Source of the DNA: Bacillota bacterium
GTDB lineage: Bacteria; Bacillota; Sulfobacillia; Sulfobacillales; Sulfobacillaceae
Reading direction: 5' to 3'
NCBI GenBank assembly: GCA_021821465.1
Contig: JAKACM010000001.1
Coordinates: forward strand, 1-64,000
Length of the DNA stretch: 64,000 nucleotides
The translations under genes and the position numbers were made by a program. This document shows positions 18,615-27,631 of the stretch, piece after piece; the stretch's first letter is position 1; every line of letters starts with the position of its first letter. Below the pieces are notes generated by a model. That model was not told where the DNA came from. It did no database searches and worked only from the letters and a program-made list of their open reading frames with translations.

Positions 18615-20168
18615 TTATTGAGTGTTGACAACAAACGGCCGATCAAGGAGTGTCTCCACATCCTTAAGCGAATAAACCGTATCTTCTTTCACTTCCATCC
18701 CCTCTCTATCCCCTAAGGGTTTATTGTCCACAATCAGTACCGGGATGTTTCTCTCCAAAGCCGGAAGCACTTTGTCAAGCAAATCGTAACTTCCAGCCTT
18801 CGCAATAACCAGTTGGGCCGAGTAGTGGTCATACAATGCTCCATTGAACTCCCGAGAATAGGGGCCCAACATCGCTATAATCTGGCGAGAAGCAAATCCC
18901 AAAGATTCCGCTTTTCCCAGCGATTCGGACGTGGGCAAAGTCCGAACCACAGGAAACACCTCCGGGTTATTTAGCAAACGGGAAGCGTATGCAGAAAGAA
19001 ATTTCGTGCCGATAAACAACATCACCGTTCCCGAAACTGCCTGGGCCAAGACTGCAGCCTGCTCATGACTATGAACCCGAGTAATCAAGGAATTCTCGGC
19101 AATCTCATGGTACCTTTGGTAGCGCACATACCGAATACCGAGATCATGGCAAACCCTTCTGGCGATATCATGCATTTGCCGGGAATCAGGGTGCGCCATA
19201 TCGACAATGTCCCTCACATGATGTTGAATGGCATACGCTTTCAAACTTTCCATATCCCAAGAACCCCATCGGCACTCGACTCCTTCAATCTCGGTGTCAA
19301 AAGCAGGTTTCTGATAAGACAAGGTAACCGAAAAACGCCGAGAAGCCAGGCGTTGCGCGATGATCCGTCCTTCGATCGTCCCACCTAAGACCAGGATTCG
19401 TGGCGTAGAGATCCCCTGGGTTCGCGAATAATATCCACGTGGTGTGATAAAACGTCCATTCCAGTTTACGCTTTGCGAATTTCCTACGACAACGGTGGAG
19501 AACATGTCTATACGATAATCCAAAAAGTGGAAAATATCTGAGAGAATTACCGATTCATCGGCCCGGTAGGCATTACGAACCACTGCCACGGGAGTTTTTG
19601 GATCACGATATCGAAGCAAGATGTCCTGGGCTTCCTTAATTTGGTGATGACGTCTTGCGCTTCGCGGATTGTAAAGTCCCAACACAAAATCGCCCTGGGC
19701 GGCATATTGTACTCGGCGTATGATCTGTGGCCAGGGTGTGAGCAAATCGCTCAAACTGACCACCGCAAAGTCATGCATTATCGGAGCTCCCACGCGGGCA
19801 GCAGCAGCCTGAATGGCAGAAATTCCGGGAACCACTTCAATGGGCGGAACCGCCGACCAAGGATTTTGCCAAAGCCATTCGAGGACCACACCGGCCATCC
19901 CGTAAATCCCGGCATCACCGCCGGACACCACAGCCACATCTCTCCCTTGACGCGTATATTGAACCGCAAGGGCCGCTCGTTGAGTTTCCTGAGAGAGCTG
20001 CCTTCCTTCAATGAGTTGCCGCTGATCTTTCAATATCGATCTCAATAGCTTTATGTAGCCCTCATAGCCCACGATCACATCAACACGCTGCAAAATGCCG
20101 AATGCCTCCGGTGTCAATAACCCGGTATCCCCGGGACCTATTCCCACAATGTAAATGGTCCCTGTCAT
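18615..20168 (-). CDS. CbiH-CbiJ fusion: precorrin-3B C17-methyltransferase / precorrin-6A reductase
   Basis: 517 residues formed by two enzymes. Residues 1 to about 245 are a tetrapyrrole methylase with the N-terminal GIGPGDTGLLTPEA and the VVSGGDAGIYGMAG loop plus LGLYNPRS, characteristic of CbiH/CobJ, the ring-contracting methylase. From about 255 a Rossmann-like CbiJ/CobK begins with RILVLGGTIEGR and contains DMAHPDSRQMHDIA. In the pathway the methylase acts at C17 and the reductase acts later on (cobalt-)precorrin-6A with NAD(P)H. It overlaps cbiX by four bases. Confidence 0.92.
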   Translation of the reverse strand: MTGTIYIVGIGPGDTGLLTPEAFGILQRVDVIVGYEGYIKLLRSILKDQRQLIEGRQLSQETQRAALAVQYTRQGRDVAVVSGGDAGIYGMAGVVLEWLWQNPWSAVPPIEVVPGISAIQAAAARVGAPIMHDFAVVSLSDLLTPWPQIIRRVQYAAQGDFVLGLYNPRSARRHHQIKEAQDILLRYRDPKTPVAVVRNAYRADESVILSDIFHFLDYRIDMFSTVVVGNSQSVNWNGRFITPRGYYSRTQGISTPRILVLGGTIEGRIIAQRLASRRFSVTLSYQKPAFDTEIEGVECRWGSWDMESLKAYAIQHHVRDIVDMAHPDSRQMHDIARRVCHDLGIRYVRYQRYHEIAENSLITRVHSHEQAAVLAQAVSGTVMLFIGTKFLSAYASRLLNNPEVFPVVRTLPTSESLGKAESLGFASRQIIAMLGPYSREFNGALYDHYSAQLVIAKAGSYDLLDKVLPALERNIPVLIVDNKPLGDREGMEVKEDTVYSLKDVETLLDRPFVVNTQ

Positions 20169-21040
20169 GAATTATTCTCCCGCCGGTGATCTTGATGAGA
20201 ATGAGCGTGCTCGCCATGATGAGACGACAAAAAATAGCGATGAGAGGCCCAAGTTCGCATCCAATCCACGTCATAGGCCGTGTGTTTTTCTTTCAACACT
20301 TCGCCAATGCGCCGGATAACGAGGTCCACGATGGTGTCTTCAAGACCAAAATATTGGGTAACATGCACTGCCAAATTCCTATGGTCGCGGGCAAAATTGT
20401 AGGACGTTTGTTCGATTTTTTTAAACAATTTCCCCGTAAACAGAAAATAAGGAACGACGATAATTCGTTGGATGCCCAAGCGGTACATCCGTTCGAGTCC
20501 TGCCGGCAAGTCCGGTTGCGTGATGCCGATAAAGGCATTCTCGACCCAGGTGTACTGAGTGGCTTCCCAAAACATGCGGGACATTTGATAAAAGTGAGCG
20601 TTGGCCACCGGATCCGAACTTCCCCGGCCCACCAGCAATATTCCCGTCCCGCCATCCGGTTGAAAAGGTTCTGCCCGCCGCATCAGAAGAGTCATAAGAT
20701 CGGGATCGAATCCTAAATGATCCCCATATTGAATATCCACTTCGGGATGGGTTTGGCTCGCTTCGGCCAGTTCATGCGGAATATCATGCATTTTGTGACC
20801 CGCATCCAATAGCATTACCGGAATGGCCGCAATCCTTCTGATTCCCTTGCTTGCCAACTGACTCACCATCTCAATGATTCTTGGGTCGGCAAATTCCAAA
20901 AATGCGCCATATACCGGCACAGAAGGTGTCAATTGTTTCGCCACCTGATTTACCATTTCCTCAAACTGGGCTACCCCCTCTTCATCACCGCTACCATGCC
21001 CAATAAGCAAAATACCATCGACCAATGCCAACACTCTCAC
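20165..21040 (-). CDS. cbiX: Sirohydrochlorin cobaltochelatase
   Basis: 291 residues with two CbiX repeats: one opens with GILLIGHGSGDEEG and has GAFLEFADP, the second with GILLVGRGSSDP and ENAFIGITQPDLP. The C-terminus is His-rich (HHGEHAHSHQDH), a feature seen in many CbiX proteins and thought to hold metal. The enzyme inserts Co2+ into sirohydrochlorin, the first step of the early-insertion route. A GTG start lies near a weak GGAAG site. It overlaps cbiHJ. Confidence 0.92.
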   Translation of the reverse strand: MRVLALVDGILLIGHGSGDEEGVAQFEEMVNQVAKQLTPSVPVYGAFLEFADPRIIEMVSQLASKGIRRIAAIPVMLLDAGHKMHDIPHELAEASQTHPEVDIQYGDHLGFDPDLMTLLMRRAEPFQPDGGTGILLVGRGSSDPVANAHFYQMSRMFWEATQYTWVENAFIGITQPDLPAGLERMYRLGIQRIIVVPYFLFTGKLFKKIEQTSYNFARDHRNLAVHVTQYFGLEDTIVDLVIRRIGEVLKEKHTAYDVDWMRTWASHRYFLSSHHGEHAHSHQDHRRENNS

Positions 21041-21106
21041 TTCCGTTTTTTATTGGATAAATTAGAACATCAACGGCCGGAACCTACCTCTTTGCGAGAT
21101 TTCCTT

Positions 21107-22237
21107 TCACGCTAGTCCGGTCGTTTTCACGCCTTTTTCATTCCTTGGGGGTATTTTCAAGGCGACAGCGACGGTCACGCGATCTGATTTGCACTTATGT
21201 ACCAACAAAGGACCCCCCCGGGCTCCCAAGATAGCGGCAGGCTCGGCTACTCGGTAGGCTCCCGTCGTCTCGAAAACCTTGGGATTGAATGGGTATTGAT
21301 TTAATTCAACGCGATTTAAGTCACCAGGTGAAACGTACTGAACTCGCCATGCATTATGAGCTGCCAATCGTTCTAACTCTTCGTCGCCTTCTTTTACGTC
21401 GATGGTGACAATCCGCTCCACACTGTGAGGGGAGAGTAAATTTTCCTCCAGCACTTTGAACACGAGTTCTTGCAGATCAGCATAGGTGGCATTGCGGCTA
21501 AAACCGATGCCAAGAGACAAAACTTTAGGGCGATAAATCAAGACAGGGGAGTCTTGAATCGATTTAGGAAAAGAGATACGATGGTGCGTGATCCACAACC
21601 ATCCGCGAATATCTTGCAATTTCTTGGGGGGGACGTTGTCCCACTTGTCATATACCGGGCTAAATGCCTCGCGATAGCGCCATTCGGGCGTACCGCTTTC
21701 TTGGACGACCCCTATGGACTCCCCTTCCGACAGCATACGACCGATGCGAGCTATTGCCCAAGGATTTTCCACCTGCCAGTTCCACTCGCGACCAATGAAT
21801 TCCAAGATTGGTATTCCCAATGTTTCGGAGGCAGTGGTTAGCACCGGTACAGCCTGCAATATTTGAGCCACATCCCGCGTAATATCATTGCCACCCCCCA
21901 AGTGGCATGAAAGCAAACATACCGCATAACGTCCGCTATCGTCGACCACAGTCACGCTCGGATCTGTATGTTTGTCGCGAATAACGGGGGCCACAAGCCT
22001 GGTTGCCAAACTCACCGGCATCACCCATATCCAGTGGAGATAATCATGAAACACCTCACCCATCCAGTGAGAAAGAGGTGTATCGTAATAATGCACTACC
22101 TCAGCGGGCAAATTCGACGACGCCAAACGTTCGGGCAGCCACACCGTCATCGGCCTCAAGCCTAAAAACCTGCGAACTTGGTCCCTGCCCGGGCGAGAAA
22201 TTGCCACAACTGCCCATGATTCTTGGGGTTTTATCAT
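21107..22237 (-). CDS. cbiG: Cobalt-precorrin-5A hydrolase
   Basis: 376 residues. The central part has VTVVDDSGRYAVCLLSCHLGGGNDITRDVA, the CbiG motif, and the C-terminal domain has SLGIGFSRNATYADL, close to the usual GIGCRRG-type start of the CbiG_C fold with altered residues. CbiG opens the delta-lactone and releases acetaldehyde in the anaerobic pathway. It overlaps cbiF by four bases and lies before cbiX. Confidence 0.9.
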   Translation of the reverse strand: MIKPQESWAVVAISRPGRDQVRRFLGLRPMTVWLPERLASSNLPAEVVHYYDTPLSHWMGEVFHDYLHWIWVMPVSLATRLVAPVIRDKHTDPSVTVVDDSGRYAVCLLSCHLGGGNDITRDVAQILQAVPVLTTASETLGIPILEFIGREWNWQVENPWAIARIGRMLSEGESIGVVQESGTPEWRYREAFSPVYDKWDNVPPKKLQDIRGWLWITHHRISFPKSIQDSPVLIYRPKVLSLGIGFSRNATYADLQELVFKVLEENLLSPHSVERIVTIDVKEGDEELERLAAHNAWRVQYVSPGDLNRVELNQYPFNPKVFETTGAYRVAEPAAILGARGGPLLVHKCKSDRVTVAVALKIPPRNEKGVKTTGLA

Positions 22238-23037
22238 GGTCTGTCCTCAAAATCTTGAGATGATTGCCGAAACAGATGCGAAAATTCGGAGTCGTACAAC
22301 CGCGAACGAGCCTCAGTAACACTGGTTTTCAGCGCTTGTCCTGCCAAAATCAGGGCATGACGATGAATACCGTGACGCCGCAAATCCTCGGCCAAACCCT
22401 TTACCGTACTTTCGATGATTTGTTCATCCGGCCAACCTACTTTATAGACCACAATCAACGGATCGGAGTGCTCATACCCTGCTTCGAGAAGTTCGCGACT
22501 CACCTTATTTGCCAGGGCAGCGCTCAAAAATATCGCCAAGGTGGCAGGATAACGAGCCAGTTCCGAGAGGGACCCTCCTGGGGGCAAAGGACTGGCCCGC
22601 CCTTCAACTCGTGTCAAAATCACGGTTTGCGACACGCCGGGTACCGTCAATTCGCGTTGAATGCGACTGGCGGCGGCATTAACGGAACTAACCCCGGGAA
22701 TAATTTCAACCGAAATGCCCTGGGCTTTTAACATACGCATTTGTTCGGTAATAGCCCCATAGAAGGCCGGATCACCGGAATGAATTCTCGCTACCACATG
22801 ATTTTGTTTCACGGCTTCCAGCATGATCGCCATGATATCGTCTAAATGTCGATCACTGCTCGTCCATAATTTCGCTTCGGGAGGGCAATATCTCAAGATC
22901 TCGCTGTTTACGAGAGAATCTGCATAGACCACGGTACCCGCAGCCGAAAGAACATGCATGCCCCTTAAGGTTAACAATTCGGGATCTCCCGGCCCCGCCC
23001 CTATGATATACACCCATCCCGGTCGGATCTCACGCAT
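22234..23037 (-). CDS. cbiF: (Cobalt-)precorrin-4 C11-methyltransferase
   Basis: 267 residues from ATG 23037 with AAGGAGA upstream; the track version starts 15 codons earlier inside cbiL. The methylase signatures VYIIGAGPGDPELLTLRG and RIHSGDPAFYGAI are plain, and VVYADSLVNSEIL is typical of CbiF/CobM. It methylates C11 of the ring-contracted intermediate using SAM. It overlaps cbiL by eight bases and cbiG by four. Confidence 0.94.
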   Translation of the reverse strand: MREIRPGWVYIIGAGPGDPELLTLRGMHVLSAAGTVVYADSLVNSEILRYCPPEAKLWTSSDRHLDDIMAIMLEAVKQNHVVARIHSGDPAFYGAITEQMRMLKAQGISVEIIPGVSSVNAAASRIQRELTVPGVSQTVILTRVEGRASPLPPGGSLSELARYPATLAIFLSAALANKVSRELLEAGYEHSDPLIVVYKVGWPDEQIIESTVKGLAEDLRRHGIHRHALILAGQALKTSVTEARSRLYDSEFSHLFRQSSQDFEDRP

Positions 23038-23803
23038 CTCTTGTCTCCTTCTCGTCTCGTTCTGCGGACCTTTGTTTTTCACCGGCGACGGCGTGTTGCC
23101 TCACCACAAGCAAGGAAAAATACGGCACCGCATCTTGCCTAAAGTTCCTCAAATCCGTCACAATTTCTTGCTGCGGAGTCCCGATCTCCCCTAAATAAAC
23201 CGTAGACGGCAAAAGGTGGCGTGAATCCAATAGTTGATAAATCCGGTCGAAGTTTTGCGAAATTTTGAGAATCACCACAGTGTCACAAGTTTCCAGTGCC
23301 CGAATCAAAGTGATCAAATTGTCTTGCGCCGGTATGATCGCCAGAGATTGTTGACCCATGACGAGACTTGTCCCAATCATGGCCGACGCCGCCGTCACGG
23401 AGGAGATACCGGGAATAATCTCGACGGCCGTATTGGGGGATTTGACAGCTACAACATTCGCCAGATAAGAAAAAGTTGAGTACAAAGACGGATCGCCCTC
23501 AGTCACGAAAACCACATCCAGCCCCCGCCCCAGATAGGATAGCAGCTGCTCGGCCGCATCATTCCACGCTTGGTCCAACACGGCACTATCCCGGGTCATG
23601 GGCAATGCCAGACGCAATAAATATTTGTCGGGTTTCAGATAGGCTTGCACAATTTTCTCAGCACGTCCTGTCTCTGTAGCGAAACCACGGGGAAAGGCTA
23701 TCACCGGCGTGTCTCTGAGAATCCGATCCGCCTCGAGTGTCAGCCATTTGGGATCCCCCGCTCCCGCACCCACTCCGAATAAGCGGGGATAAACTTGCGT
23801 CAT
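23030..23803 (-). CDS. cbiL: (Cobalt-)precorrin-2 C20-methyltransferase
   Basis: 257 residues. Opening LFGVGAGAGDPKWLTLEA and the FVTEGDPSLYSTFSYL loop identify the CbiL/CobI branch of tetrapyrrole methylases; PVIAFPRG also fits. It methylates C20, the carbon later expelled on ring contraction. It is coupled to neighbours by short overlaps (four bases with cbiET). Confidence 0.93.
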   Translation of the reverse strand: MTQVYPRLFGVGAGAGDPKWLTLEADRILRDTPVIAFPRGFATETGRAEKIVQAYLKPDKYLLRLALPMTRDSAVLDQAWNDAAEQLLSYLGRGLDVVFVTEGDPSLYSTFSYLANVVAVKSPNTAVEIIPGISSVTAASAMIGTSLVMGQQSLAIIPAQDNLITLIRALETCDTVVILKISQNFDRIYQLLDSRHLLPSTVYLGEIGTPQQEIVTDLRNFRQDAVPYFSLLVVRQHAVAGEKQRSAERDEKETRDA

Positions 23804-25029
23804 CTTTTTATCATATCCTTAAGTTTTTTCACAGTCACGACAAACACTGGGTTATCCGGCACAAAGCGAGGCACAGGCATTTCCCACTCCATTAGAGATG
23901 TTTGTATTAGCCGTACATTCCAAGAACAATCCTTAGGAATTAATCCCCCAACGCTCGCAATGCGATCGAAAGCAACCAGATTGGCAACCATCACCCCTCC
24001 GGGCCGAAGCCGATGGAGCACTTCTTTTACGACCTCCGGCAAGAAGCCGCCTGATCCTCCTATAAACACGGCATGAGGGTCCGGCAAGGTATTCAAGATT
24101 CTCGGCGCCTCACCCATAACAGGTTGGACCGGAGCTTGATGATGGCGAATATTGGCACACAAAATCTCGAAGGTACGGGAGTCCCTTTCGATGGCAAAGA
24201 CTTTCCCTTCCACGCCGATAATACGGCTGGCATCTATGCCCACGGCTCCGGTGCCCGCGCCAATGTCCCATAAAACACTCTCCCTGCTCAGAGACAATTG
24301 AGCAATAGCCACAGCTCGCACCGGTTTTTTGGTGATCATGCCGCGTTGATCGAGACGACGTTCAAAGTCTTGGTCATCCAATCCAAAGGATTTCGGATTC
24401 TCCAGACGATTTAAGATGACGATCACAGCATATCCACCTTTTTGCCAGTATTGAACCTCGGAGGCCGCTGCTTCCGAAATTTCTTCGGTTTCCATGCCCA
24501 GATTCTCGCATACAAACATCCTGGCTTCGCCCAAGCCATGTTCCACGAGAACCTGAGCAATTCTTTGCGCATTATGAATGGGATCGGTCAAAATCGCAAC
24601 TTTGGAATGGTGGAGGACCCAAAAAGCCACCATCTCCATCGATCGTCCGTGCACAGAACCAAAATATGCATCGTGCCAAGACATTTTGATTTTTGCGAAT
24701 GCCCGTTGCATGGACGATAAGTGGGGAATAACCTCTACAAAATTCTGTCCCAAACTCCGGTAGAGAAATTCGGCAATGCCAAAAAAATTGGGATCTCCTG
24801 TGGCCAGAACCACGCGTTTTTCCAAGGAATGATCTCGCAAGTGTTGAGCTAATGGTTCCAAGGGTGAACGAATGGGAAATTTGATGGGCAGCTCCGGAAG
24901 CTGATGCAAAATGTCTGGACGGCCATAGATAACATCGGCCGCGTGCAATATGCTTTTCCCCAGCTCGGAGAGATCTCCAATGCCTTCCGGTGACAATCCT
25001 AAAATGTAAACGGGATTGTCCCTTAACAT
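23800..25029 (-). CDS. cbiET: CbiE-CbiT fusion: precorrin-6B C5,15-methyltransferase (decarboxylating)
   Basis: 409 residues. Residues 1 to about 210 are CbiE, a methylase with VYILGLSPEGIGDLSE and VVLATGDPNFFGIAEFL. From about 225 a class I methyltransferase CbiT follows with LWDIGAGTGAVGIDASRI and AVFIGGSGGFLPEVV. The fusion equals CobL and methylates C5 and C15 while decarboxylating the C12 acetate. It overlaps cbiC by seven bases and cbiL by four. Confidence 0.95.
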   Translation of the reverse strand: MLRDNPVYILGLSPEGIGDLSELGKSILHAADVIYGRPDILHQLPELPIKFPIRSPLEPLAQHLRDHSLEKRVVLATGDPNFFGIAEFLYRSLGQNFVEVIPHLSSMQRAFAKIKMSWHDAYFGSVHGRSMEMVAFWVLHHSKVAILTDPIHNAQRIAQVLVEHGLGEARMFVCENLGMETEEISEAAASEVQYWQKGGYAVIVILNRLENPKSFGLDDQDFERRLDQRGMITKKPVRAVAIAQLSLSRESVLWDIGAGTGAVGIDASRIIGVEGKVFAIERDSRTFEILCANIRHHQAPVQPVMGEAPRILNTLPDPHAVFIGGSGGFLPEVVKEVLHRLRPGGVMVANLVAFDRIASVGGLIPKDCSWNVRLIQTSLMEWEMPVPRFVPDNPVFVVTVKKLKDMIKR

Positions 25030-25652
25030 ACTTTGCCGCCGGCTAACTGCAACAAAGCATTGACAATAGCCGCTCCCACCGGACTTCCTCCCTTTTCTGA
25101 CAAGTTAGTGATATAGGGCGTGTGACTTTGCTGGGTCAGGCTCTCTTTGGCTTCTTTGGCCATAACAAAACCCACAGGCACACCAATAATGACATGAGGC
25201 CGCCAGCCCTCTTCCACCACGTGAAGAGCTTCCAAAAGAGCGGTAGGGGCATTGGCTATGACGACGATCACGTTATTGCCGTGGATACGAGCCGCTTGTT
25301 TAATCCCCCATGCCGCACGGGTCATGTTCAAACGGGGGGCCACATTATAAGTCTCGGGATCATTGACATAACACCATGACTTGACGCCGGTTCGTTCCAT
25401 CAAGCCATGGTTAAAACCGGCCAACACCATTGTGACATCCGTAACGATCGGCAACTTTAAACGAATCGCCTCCACAGCGCTTTTTACCGCTCTCGGATGA
25501 ATTCTCATGGTATCTCGGTAGTCCCAGTCCGCGGTGGCGTGAATGATCCGTTCAATAATACACCGTTCTTCCCCGGAACAAGAAACATCCAAGCCTTGCC
25601 GAATCTGAGTAAAACTTTGCCGGTAAATCTCCTCAGGTGTCATTCCCTTCAT
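25023..25652 (-). CDS. cbiC: (Cobalt-)precorrin-8X methylmutase
   Basis: 209 residues. The conserved IIHATADWDYRDTMRIHPRAV contains the catalytic His region, and GVPVGFVMAKEAKESL and SEKGGSPVGAAIVNALL are family hallmarks. It moves the C11 methyl to C12 to give (cobalt-)hydrogenobyrinate. It overlaps the chelatase gene upstream by four bases. Confidence 0.95.
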   Translation of the reverse strand: MKGMTPEEIYRQSFTQIRQGLDVSCSGEERCIIERIIHATADWDYRDTMRIHPRAVKSAVEAIRLKLPIVTDVTMVLAGFNHGLMERTGVKSWCYVNDPETYNVAPRLNMTRAAWGIKQAARIHGNNVIVVIANAPTALLEALHVVEEGWRPHVIIGVPVGFVMAKEAKESLTQQSHTPYITNLSEKGGSPVGAAIVNALLQLAGGKVC

Positions 25653-27631
25653 CCCATCATTTCCCGTCCGTCCAGTCTTTCGTAGGACGCGCCCAAAATC
25701 TTGGCGATTTTATAGGCCCAAAATAGAGGAACGCGGCTGGTATCGGCATCAATCACGTTGAGACTCACGGGACTGGCTCGAAACTGACCGAGGCATTTGT
25801 CCGCCATAGACACATGTCTATCCCACTCGGTGGTCAACCCGGGAAGTTTCCCGTCCGTCATTAAATAGAGATGGAAAAACCAGGGTGTGTGGCGCCGCCA
25901 TTCTTTCAAGAGATTGGCCGCTTGCCATAATCCATCCCATAAAGGAGTGTCTCCACGGGCCGGCAAGTTTTCCAAAATCCATTCCAAGCGGTCCATCTTG
26001 TTGCTGGGATAGAGGACTGTTCTGACTTGACGGTGGCCAAAAGTCAACAATGCAAAACGAACTCGTTTTCGATAGGCACTTTGAGCGATCATAAGAATCC
26101 GGCGTTTCACGGTTCCCAGTCGTTTGAGACTGCCCATGGATGCACTGGTATCAACCACAAAAACAATGACCACGGGACTTTCATGCTTTGATTCCCGAAA
26201 TGCCAGATCGTCATGACACCAATTCGGAAAGGGCTGCGCTGTCACATGAAGGCGCTTGGATCTGGCTAAAAGTGTGCGGGGCCAATCAATCAGCGCGTTA
26301 TTCTCTTTCGCGGGAAGTTTTCTGTTTTTTCCCCGCAAGAAGGCCGCCGACGGCTGTCCGAGCTTGCGGGAAATGACGGTTGGATGCCGAGTAGCTCGTT
26401 GTAGCCGTCTCCATTCTCCCCTCCATGGGCCGGCAATTCGTTTCTCTTTGCTCTCTAAGCCCCCATTAACCGGAACTATACGGTGATCCTCCCCATTCTC
26501 ATGACCTTGGGGCCTATTGCTCTCATGCAAATCCGACTTGTGATCAGACCCTGAACCCTGGCTCAGAGAGGACGACGACCGAGAGGAGGGAGTCTGGTTA
26601 TTGGGGGATGATTGCGATTCTCGGTGGGACGGGGACGAATCTTCGCCACGGGAAGCCTTGGGAGGAGGAGGCACGGGAGGGGTCGGACGGCGGCGGTGAA
26701 AAAGCACCAAGGGTGCAATCGCATCCACATCGTCCGTGACAACGTCCTGCCTTCCGCATAAAGCAGCATAAGCTCTTGACGCCTCCGCCATCACAATATC
26801 GGCCCGTAATCCTTCCACGTGCGCCTCTACTGCCGTCTCGGCAATGTAACGAAGGATATCGCGATGGATTTCAACGTGCCCAAGACGATGACGGGTTTCC
26901 ACGAGTTTTTGGCGCCAGTTTTCTACACCGTTCTCCCACCTTTCCAAAAACTGATCGGGATCATGATCGAATTCGAGACGCCGTTCGGTAATCATCGCCC
27001 TTTCGTCGATATTTTGCGGTGTGGTAATTTGTACAGATAAGCCGAATCGATCCAGCAACTGGGGGCGAATTTCGCCTTCTTCCGGGTTCATCGTGCCCAC
27101 CAACACGAAGCGTGCAGGATATGACAAAGAAAATCCCTCGCGCTCTACAAACGCGTGACCGGAACCGGCGGCATCCAACAACAAGTCAATAGCTTGGTCA
27201 TCCAATAAATTAACCTCGTCTATGTATAGAACGCCCCGGTGCGCCTGGGCCAAGAGTCCGGGCACAAAACGGCTGTGAGAGGATTTGAGGACCTCTTCCA
27301 AATCGAGGTGGCCTATAATCCGGTCCTCCGTTGCCCCTAACGGCAATTCGACGAAAGGTGCGGGAAGAGACACCACCGGCGCTATCCCCTTTTCGCATAC
27401 GGGACAAAAAGGGATGGGATGTTGGGGATCACAGTGGTAAGGACAACCTTCGCGAACGGATATATTAGGCAAAATATGAGAAAATGACCGAACCGTGGTT
27501 GATTTCGCATTGCCTCGTTCTCCTTGAATCAAAACGCCCCCCACTCCCGGCGACAAGGCCGTGAGAGTCAGTGCCAGTTTTAGTTGTTCTTGCCCGACAA
27601 TGGCGTCAAGTGGCATAACATATTTATTCAT
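25649..27631 (-). CDS. ChlI-ChlD fused chelatase motor (AAA+ and VWA)
   Basis: 660 residues. The AAA+ part (about 1-330) has Walker A QGERGNAKST, Walker B GVLYIDEVNLL and sensor LVGTMNPEEGE. A Pro/Ser/Arg-rich linker (about 335-430) joins a VWA domain with the MIDAS motif VVDTSASMGS. This is the layout of BchI-BchD/ChlID proteins that drive metal insertion with a large H-type subunit. Its overlap with cobN strongly suggests it is the CobN partner and replaces CobS and CobT. Confidence 0.9.
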   Translation of the reverse strand: MNKYVMPLDAIVGQEQLKLALTLTALSPGVGGVLIQGERGNAKSTTVRSFSHILPNISVREGCPYHCDPQHPIPFCPVCEKGIAPVVSLPAPFVELPLGATEDRIIGHLDLEEVLKSSHSRFVPGLLAQAHRGVLYIDEVNLLDDQAIDLLLDAAGSGHAFVEREGFSLSYPARFVLVGTMNPEEGEIRPQLLDRFGLSVQITTPQNIDERAMITERRLEFDHDPDQFLERWENGVENWRQKLVETRHRLGHVEIHRDILRYIAETAVEAHVEGLRADIVMAEASRAYAALCGRQDVVTDDVDAIAPLVLFHRRRPTPPVPPPPKASRGEDSSPSHRESQSSPNNQTPSSRSSSSLSQGSGSDHKSDLHESNRPQGHENGEDHRIVPVNGGLESKEKRIAGPWRGEWRRLQRATRHPTVISRKLGQPSAAFLRGKNRKLPAKENNALIDWPRTLLARSKRLHVTAQPFPNWCHDDLAFRESKHESPVVIVFVVDTSASMGSLKRLGTVKRRILMIAQSAYRKRVRFALLTFGHRQVRTVLYPSNKMDRLEWILENLPARGDTPLWDGLWQAANLLKEWRRHTPWFFHLYLMTDGKLPGLTTEWDRHVSMADKCLGQFRASPVSLNVIDADTSRVPLFWAYKIAKILGASYERLDGREMMG

